From assembly GCA_021828935.1 (NCBI GenBank), contig JAJZCU010000007.1, positions 1 through 14,914 of the forward strand: a stretch of DNA of 14,914 bases. Reading direction: 5' to 3'. This DNA is from Planctomycetota bacterium. Lineage in GTDB: Bacteria; Planctomycetota; Phycisphaerae; WQYP01. This document shows, one piece after another, positions 10,860 to 14,914 of this stretch. Position numbers and translations under genes: made by a program. Under the pieces are notes generated by a model. It saw only the letters and a program-made list of their open reading frames with translations. It was not told the DNA's origin and ran no database searches. The stretch's first letter is position 1. The number at the start of each line of letters is the position of its first letter.

Positions 10860-11291
10860 TCACCGTCGGGTCATAAAATTGACGTTGGTAATGCCCGCCT
10901 CGGTGGCGTCTTCAAGCACCGGCGCGATAAATTTATAAGGCAGATGCGCGTCGGCCCGCAGCACCAGCTTGGTTCTTGGGTCCAGACGCTTCTCCTGCCG
11001 CATCAATTGCACCAGCTTGTCGGGCAATACGTCCTGCTGAAACACGACAATGGTCGGCTGATCACGGTAGTCCAGCGGCTTGTGCGGCACTAAATTCACA
11101 ATCAGTTCGTGCTTCTTGATGGCCATGTCCTGGGCGTGCTTGGCGATGGGCACATGAACCCCTTTCACGGATTCGCCGCGGGCCAACTGGCCGCACACCA
11201 GGAAGAAAATAATCAGGCACATGACCACGTCAATTAAGGGGGTTACATTGACGTGGTCGTCGTGCATTGGTTGCATGCCGCGCTTAACCAT
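10860..11291 (-). CDS. ExbD/TolR-family biopolymer transport protein, first copy
   Basis: A 143-residue protein with one N-terminal transmembrane helix. The motif NVTPLIDVVMCLIIFFLV at about 15-32 contains Asp21, which matches the essential Asp25 of E. coli ExbD. A periplasmic domain of roughly 105 residues follows, with an LVLRADAHLPYKFIAPVLE segment typical of the family's conserved alpha/beta fold. GAAAGGAC upstream of the ATG serves as Shine-Dalgarno sequence. It follows the ExbB-type gene by only 47 nt and precedes a second, divergent ExbD copy, as is frequent where two ExbD proteins share a channel. Whether they form a heterodimer is inference. Confidence 0.92.
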   Translation of the reverse strand: MVKRGMQPMHDDHVNVTPLIDVVMCLIIFFLVCGQLARGESVKGVHVPIAKHAQDMAIKKHELIVNLVPHKPLDYRDQPTIVVFQQDVLPDKLVQLMRQEKRLDPRTKLVLRADAHLPYKFIAPVLEDATEAGITNVNFMTRR

Positions 11292-11338
11292 GGGGATGTC
11301 CTTTCAGGCAATGGGAGCAGAGGCTGTAGCGCCACGCC

Positions 11339-12181
11339 TCAGGCCTCGCTGGTGGAAGATGGCGCCGGGCTGGGCGCCGCGCGGCGCGGGCTGGGACGCG
11401 CGGTGGCGCCGCGGCCTTCGCCGGACTTTTGGTCGGGCCGTAATGATTCCAGCAACTCTTCGGACAGCAAACTTGCCTTCATGGTTATTTTGTCAATTTT
11501 TGTTCGGTAGAAGCCAAACACCACCAGAGAAGGAATAGCCACCGCCAGGCCGCCAAACGTGTGCCACAGCGCCACAGAAATGCCCCCAGCCAATTGCGCG
11601 GGTTTGGCCGCGCCATTGGCGTTGTGCAGGGCTTCAAAGGCCATGATCATGCCCAGCACGGTGCCCAGCAGGCCGATCAGCGGGCCAATGTTGCCGATGA
11701 CATTCAACAATTCAATTCGGCGGAATAAGTTGGATGTTTGCTCGCCGGTACTGGATTCCAAACCTTCGCGCATGGCGGAGTAACCAAGGTGCGCGCGGCG
11801 GATGGCGGTGTGCAGGGCGCGGCTGACAAACGAATCATCCGTGCCGGTGAATTCCATGAGCTCATCAAACTGCCGGGCATTAATAAGCGTGCGAATGTGT
11901 TCGGTGGAATCTTCCGGCAGAATGCGACTTTCGCGCACATGAATCGCGGCGTCAATGATCAGCGCAATGCTGCAGATGCTCGCCAGGATCAATACGCCGA
12001 TGACCATGTAATCCAATATAAGAAAGAACACGTTGACATGACCTGTCCCGGCGGCGGCCGCCGCCGCGGGACCACCGCCGCCGGCCGCCATGGCAATGTG
12101 ACCCAGGCCCACCACTGCGCCCACCAGCAACGTGGCCAGCAGGCCCACCCGAAACTTTGATTGTGCGTACCGGGAAAACAT
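11339..12181 (-). CDS. MotA/TolQ/ExbB-family proton channel protein
   Basis: A 280-residue inner-membrane subunit from the ATG at 12181, which has CAGGAG seven bases upstream; an in-frame start at 12232 is poorer. A signal-peptide-like N-terminus ends near AMA-AGGG (30-36). The three family helices follow at about 50-77, 162-184 and 203-226, with a cytoplasmic loop between the first two and a basic, Pro/Ser/Ala-rich tail. Helix 2 has NIGPLIGLLGTVLG, in which Thr174 matches E. coli ExbB Thr148. Helix 3 reads ISVALWHTFGGLAVAIP. Thr208 matches ExbB Thr181, but Val203 stands where ExbB has Glu176. The gene lies between the vWA genes and the two ExbD genes, so it should form the pentameric channel of this operon's motor. 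Confidence 0.92.
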   Translation of the reverse strand: MFSRYAQSKFRVGLLATLLVGAVVGLGHIAMAAGGGGPAAAAAAGTGHVNVFFLILDYMVIGVLILASICSIALIIDAAIHVRESRILPEDSTEHIRTLINARQFDELMEFTGTDDSFVSRALHTAIRRAHLGYSAMREGLESSTGEQTSNLFRRIELLNVIGNIGPLIGLLGTVLGMIMAFEALHNANGAAKPAQLAGGISVALWHTFGGLAVAIPSLVVFGFYRTKIDKITMKASLLSEELLESLRPDQKSGEGRGATARPSPRRAAPSPAPSSTSEA

Positions 12182-12273
12182 AAGGACGCTCCTGAAACTA
12201 AAAAAGCCGCTAAAAAAATTGCCAATTATCACATTTCGCCGGCGCCCTTGCGTCCGGCATTTCCGCGCGGCGG

Positions 12274-13413
12274 CTACGATCCGCCGAAGAAATCCTTGCT
12301 GCTTAACACCTTGAATTTTCCGCCGCTTTGTTCGGCGATTTCCCGCAGATGCTTGGTGATCTGCGGCAGCGTAAAGTCGTTATTACCGGTGCCGCCCAGA
12401 TACTTGCCGGCGTTTCGTCCAATGCAGGCATACGCCACGATGCGAATGCGCTTGCCGGGATTGATTTTGCGAATGGCCGCCACCAGTTTGGGATTAAACC
12501 GGCCATCGGTAAGGAAATAGACCAACTGCGGTTTAAGCGCAAAGGCGGCCCGCAACGGGCGGTAAAACTTACTGTAAGAATAGGTGTCCGCCCCCTGTGC
12601 CAGCACGGCCTTAAGCCCGCGGCGGGCCATGCGTTTGGTGCGGCTGGTGGCTCGCACCAGATGCGTGGGGCCGATAAATTTATAATGGTCGGAAAAGGTG
12701 ATGACGGCAAAGCGTTGAATGGGCTGCAGGTTTTCAATGCTGCGAATGGCCTTGCGTTTAACTATGTCAAAAATGTCAACCATGAACCCGGAACTGTCCA
12801 GCACATAAACAATTCGCGTGGCGTTCCCCCCCGCCACGCCCATGAAGTTGCTTTGCGGGCCGATGCCGCTGCCCCCGCCGCCCACGCCAAAGCTGGCCAA
12901 CGCCCCGCCGGAGCCGCCCACCCCGGCCGTGTCGCTGGCGCCGCCGGTGGAGCCCACGGCAATCATGCTTGATAAATTTTTGCCGCCGGTGCCATTTAAT
13001 AAAGTAGCCGCGGACACGCTCATATGCTGGGCGAAGCCGTGGGCGTTGAGCAGTTTCTTTTCCTGCTGCCGGGCCTTGTGCAGGGGGTCTTCCTTGGTGC
13101 CGGGGTTGGGAATGCCACCGGGGTGCTTCGTATACGGGCTGTTCATGGCCATGGGAATGATGATCGGGTGGGCTTTTTTCTTAATAACATGCTTGGCAAT
13201 AAGCACGCCGAAAAGCAGCAGAACAAACAGCCCGAGGTGCAACAGAAAACTGGCCAGCCACGGAAAGGCCTGCTCCACGCGGTCGTTGTGCGCGGCGCCT
13301 TCCACCGGCTCTGATGGATCGGCGGGATCAACGCTGTTCACAGGATCAGCGGTCGTGTCCTGATCCTGCTGCGCCGATGCTTTCCGCGCATTGGACGCGA
13401 ATGTTTCTGCCAT
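12274..13413 (-). CDS. TonB-like membrane anchor fused to a vWA-type domain (paralogue 1)
   Basis: A 379-residue protein. An acidic, Asp/Pro-rich cytoplasmic N-terminus is followed by one transmembrane helix at about 52-73 containing SFLLH (Ser55, His59), the Ser-x-x-x-His pattern by which TonB couples to ExbB. A conserved PIIIPMAMN motif (84-91) and a charged helix lead into a Gly-rich linker (about 143-187). The C-terminal vWA-like domain starts at IVYVLDSSGF (201-210) and includes FAVITFSD, Thr277 in GADTYS and Asp303 in LTDG. The metal site is incomplete: Phe210 replaces the second Ser of DxSxS. The domain should be periplasmic. GAGGAG lies eight bases before the ATG. It is about half identical by eye to the next gene upstream, with the same DFFGG C-terminus. 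The ExbB-type gene begins 92 nt downstream. The vWA call is strong; the TonB-like role is inference. Confidence 0.85.
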   Translation of the reverse strand: MAETFASNARKASAQQDQDTTADPVNSVDPADPSEPVEGAAHNDRVEQAFPWLASFLLHLGLFVLLLFGVLIAKHVIKKKAHPIIIPMAMNSPYTKHPGGIPNPGTKEDPLHKARQQEKKLLNAHGFAQHMSVSAATLLNGTGGKNLSSMIAVGSTGGASDTAGVGGSGGALASFGVGGGGSGIGPQSNFMGVAGGNATRIVYVLDSSGFMVDIFDIVKRKAIRSIENLQPIQRFAVITFSDHYKFIGPTHLVRATSRTKRMARRGLKAVLAQGADTYSYSKFYRPLRAAFALKPQLVYFLTDGRFNPKLVAAIRKINPGKRIRIVAYACIGRNAGKYLGGTGNNDFTLPQITKHLREIAEQSGGKFKVLSSKDFFGGS

Positions 13414-13750
13414 CGTTTACACTCCTCGGACGCTTTTCCTAAAGGCAACCGCCGTGCCACGCCGATAATCGCCGTCGCGCGGCCGTCGGATCCGGCGTCC
13501 GGGGCCGGGGCCGGCTTTCAGTCATACAATGGCGGTAATCGCCTGATTTACTGGGGTTCCCGCTGAAAACTGGATCATTTCGCAGAGCCGTTTGGAAAAA
13601 ATCGCCCCTGATTATCGTGTGGCCAATCGCCGCGGGATACCTGTAACGCATCTACAATTACTTGTGACAAATTTGGCAAAATCCGCAGGTCATGTGACGC
13701 CGTTGTCACGCGCCGGCGAACGACGTTCGCACCATCTCTTGAGCCGGGAT
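13414..13750. other. Spacer between the vWA paralogues with small inverted repeats
   Basis: No gene is seen in these 337 bases. On the minus strand TTGTCA (13665-13670) could be a -35 box for the downstream vWA gene, but the hexamer 18 bases on (TTACAG) is a poor -10 box. Small inverted repeats are TTGT-G-ACAA (13662-13670), GTGAC-N6-GTCAC (13694-13709) and GCGAACG-A-CGTTCGC (13716-13730). The last lies 20 nt past the upstream gene's stop and could act as an mRNA hairpin. The gap may therefore hold an internal promoter, but this is not demonstrated. Confidence 0.4.
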
Positions 13751-14833
13751 TTATCGCCCGCCGAAAAAGTCTCGGCCACTGATCACCTTAAACTTCCCAT
13801 GATTTTGCGCCGCAATTTCGCGCAGACGCCGCTTGATATTGGGCAGCGTGAATTCATTGTGCCCGTTGCCAGGCGCAAACTTGGCGTTCCGGGAAATACA
13901 TGCATAAGCCACAATGCGCACCTGCTGCCTGGCATTAAGTCGGCGAATCGCAGGCGGCAACTTGGCGCTGAAATGACCGTCCGTCAGGAAGAAGATCAAC
14001 TGTGGTCGCAGGGCGAAAGCCGCCCGCAACGGCCGGTAAAACTTGCGGAAAGAATAGGTATCCGCTCCCTGGGCCACCACCGCAAGCAGGCTGCGGCGCA
14101 GGCGGCGTTTGGCCCGCGCCGTGGCGCGCACCAATCGGGGCGGCCCTACAAAATGATAGCGGTCGGAAAAAGTAATCACTGCAAAGCGCTGCACCGGCTG
14201 CATTCGGGCCACGGAATGCATCACCTTCTGTTTGACAATATGAAACACGCTGGCCAGGGCGCCGGAGCTGTCCACCACATAAACAATGCGCGTGGCATTG
14301 ACGCCCTCGCCAAAAATCTGGGACCTAAGGCCAGCCTGGTTTCCGCCTCCGCCCAAGCCGTATGGCGCCATGGGTCCGCCCGAATCCCCGAGTCCCACAT
14401 GCCCGTGGAGCCCCCCGGTAGATCCGACGGCAATCATGTGGCTGATGCTCTGCCCGCCGGCGCCGGTTAATAATGCCGAGACATTGGGCGCGATTTTATT
14501 CGCAAACCCCGATGCGTGCATCAAACGTTCCCGTTGCTGTTTGGCCTGCCGCAGCGGATCGTGCTTTGTGCCGGGGGTGGGAATCCCGCCGGCATTACGG
14601 TGGAACGCCGTGTTCATGGCAATGGGAATGATGATCGGTCGCGCCCGCGCGGCCATGACATGCCGGGCGACGCCATAGGCAAACAGCGCCAGCAGGGCCA
14701 GCCCCAGGTGAAGCAGAAAGCTGGCCAGCCACGGAAATGCCCGTTCCATGGGCGGTTGGTTTGTTCCGGGCGCTTCTTCGGCCGGCCGGTACGGGGAAGG
14801 AATAAACACTTCGGGGGGCAGTGTCTGGGCCAT
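13751..14833 (-). CDS. TonB-like membrane anchor fused to a vWA-type domain (paralogue 2)
   Basis: A 360-residue paralogue of the next gene, with the same architecture. It has a short Pro-rich N-terminus, a transmembrane helix at about 35-56 with SFLLH (Ser38, His42), PIIIPIAMN at 66-74, a charged helix, a Gly-rich linker (about 135-165) and a vWA-like domain from IVYVVDSSGA (183-192). Metal-site residues Asp188, Ser190, Thr259 and Asp285 are kept, but Ala192 replaces the second Ser of DxSxS. It ends in DFFGG plus Arg. The start at 14833 was chosen because AGGAG sits seven bases upstream; an in-frame start at 14875 has no such signal. It is the first gene of the operon visible here. Conserved residues lie in the membrane helix, juxtamembrane motif and vWA core, which suggests both copies use the same ExbB/ExbD channel. 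Confidence 0.85.
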   Translation of the reverse strand: MAQTLPPEVFIPSPYRPAEEAPGTNQPPMERAFPWLASFLLHLGLALLALFAYGVARHVMAARARPIIIPIAMNTAFHRNAGGIPTPGTKHDPLRQAKQQRERLMHASGFANKIAPNVSALLTGAGGQSISHMIAVGSTGGLHGHVGLGDSGGPMAPYGLGGGGNQAGLRSQIFGEGVNATRIVYVVDSSGALASVFHIVKQKVMHSVARMQPVQRFAVITFSDRYHFVGPPRLVRATARAKRRLRRSLLAVVAQGADTYSFRKFYRPLRAAFALRPQLIFFLTDGHFSAKLPPAIRRLNARQQVRIVAYACISRNAKFAPGNGHNEFTLPNIKRRLREIAAQNHGKFKVISGRDFFGGR

Positions 14834-14847
14834 GGCGCGTCTCCTGA

Positions 14848-14863
14848 TGGGGTCAATACCCCA
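14848..14863 (-). promoter_or_regulatory. Leader hairpin next to the vWA paralogue 2 Shine-Dalgarno sequence
   Basis: TGGGGT and ACCCCA pair perfectly over six bases around a four-base loop. The stem ends three bases before the AGGAG sequence (complement of 14841-14845). It could modulate ribosome access or only cap the transcript. No trigger is known. Confidence 0.4.
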
Positions 14864-14880
14864 CTTATTAGGCAATCCGC

Positions 14881-14913
14881 GTGCCGCAGTGTCCGCGCGA
14901 AGCGTTGCGGCAC
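14881..14913. repeat. 8-bp inverted repeat at the right edge
   Basis: GTGCCGCA (14881-14888) and TGCGGCAC (14906-14913) are exact reverse complements with a 17-nt GC-rich loop. It lies upstream of the vWA operon. It could be the terminator stem of a gene beyond the edge or an operator; the window ends before this can be judged. Confidence 0.45.
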
Positions 14914-14914
14914 A

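Noticed and set aside
12182..12232. Upstream start for the ExbB-type gene
   Set aside because: The extension would cover the CAGGAG ribosome site and adds a Phe-rich stretch with no counterpart in the family.
13693..13709. CRP-like site (TGTGA...TCAC)
   Set aside because: The gap between half-sites is eight bases rather than six and the second half-site is incomplete. No CRP-family regulator is visible.
13592..14470. Long open frame on the plus strand, antisense to vWA paralogue 2
   Set aside because: The minus strand encodes a clear paralogous vWA protein here. The plus-strand frame is Arg/His/Gly-rich, matches no family and is open only because of the high-GC codon bias of the real gene.

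Overview
The window is GC-rich chromosomal DNA with housekeeping genes on the left and an envelope-machinery operon on the right. Nothing in it fixes the taxonomy. Several features together fit a Gram-negative-type, diderm bacterium of the Planctomycetota (possibly Phycisphaerae): an LptB-type LPS-transport ATPase, an outer-membrane-style lipoprotein, ExbB/ExbD genes beside von Willebrand A (vWA) genes, a long GyrB with an Asn/Gly linker, and palindrome-rich intergenic DNA. That assignment is inference.

Left half (1-7337). Bases 1-397 carry no recognisable gene but hold a perfect palindrome and an imperfect tandem repeat. A minus-strand YpdA-family flavoprotein (398-1429) diverges from gyrB (1713-4316). 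gyrB has a near-consensus promoter and an inverted repeat whose first arm starts at the predicted transcription start. guaA (4426-5994), a small two-helix zinc-ribbon membrane protein (6024-6509) and lptB (6600-7337) follow on the plus strand. Both the YpdA-like gene and guaA have TAGAAT exactly six bases before the ATG, which suggests leaderless transcripts.

Bases 7338-7552 lie between convergent genes and contain three GC-rich stem-loops and repeat words shared with bases 1-397.

Right half (7553-14833, all minus strand). Six genes run in the same direction. In transcription order they are: two tandem paralogous proteins with a vWA-like domain, an ExbB/TolQ/MotA-type channel subunit, two different ExbD/TolR-type subunits, and a large alpha-helical TPR-like lipoprotein. 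Each has a recognisable Shine-Dalgarno sequence. The key observation is that both vWA proteins start with one transmembrane helix containing Ser-x-x-x-His (SFLLH), the motif by which TonB couples to ExbB/ExbD. The operon therefore looks like a TonB-type energy-transduction system in which the usual TonB C-terminal domain is replaced by a vWA domain with an incomplete metal site. The lipoprotein is a plausible outer-membrane or periplasmic partner. This is the best candidate for an undescribed system in the window.

No tRNA, rRNA, CRISPR array, transposase or phage gene was seen.
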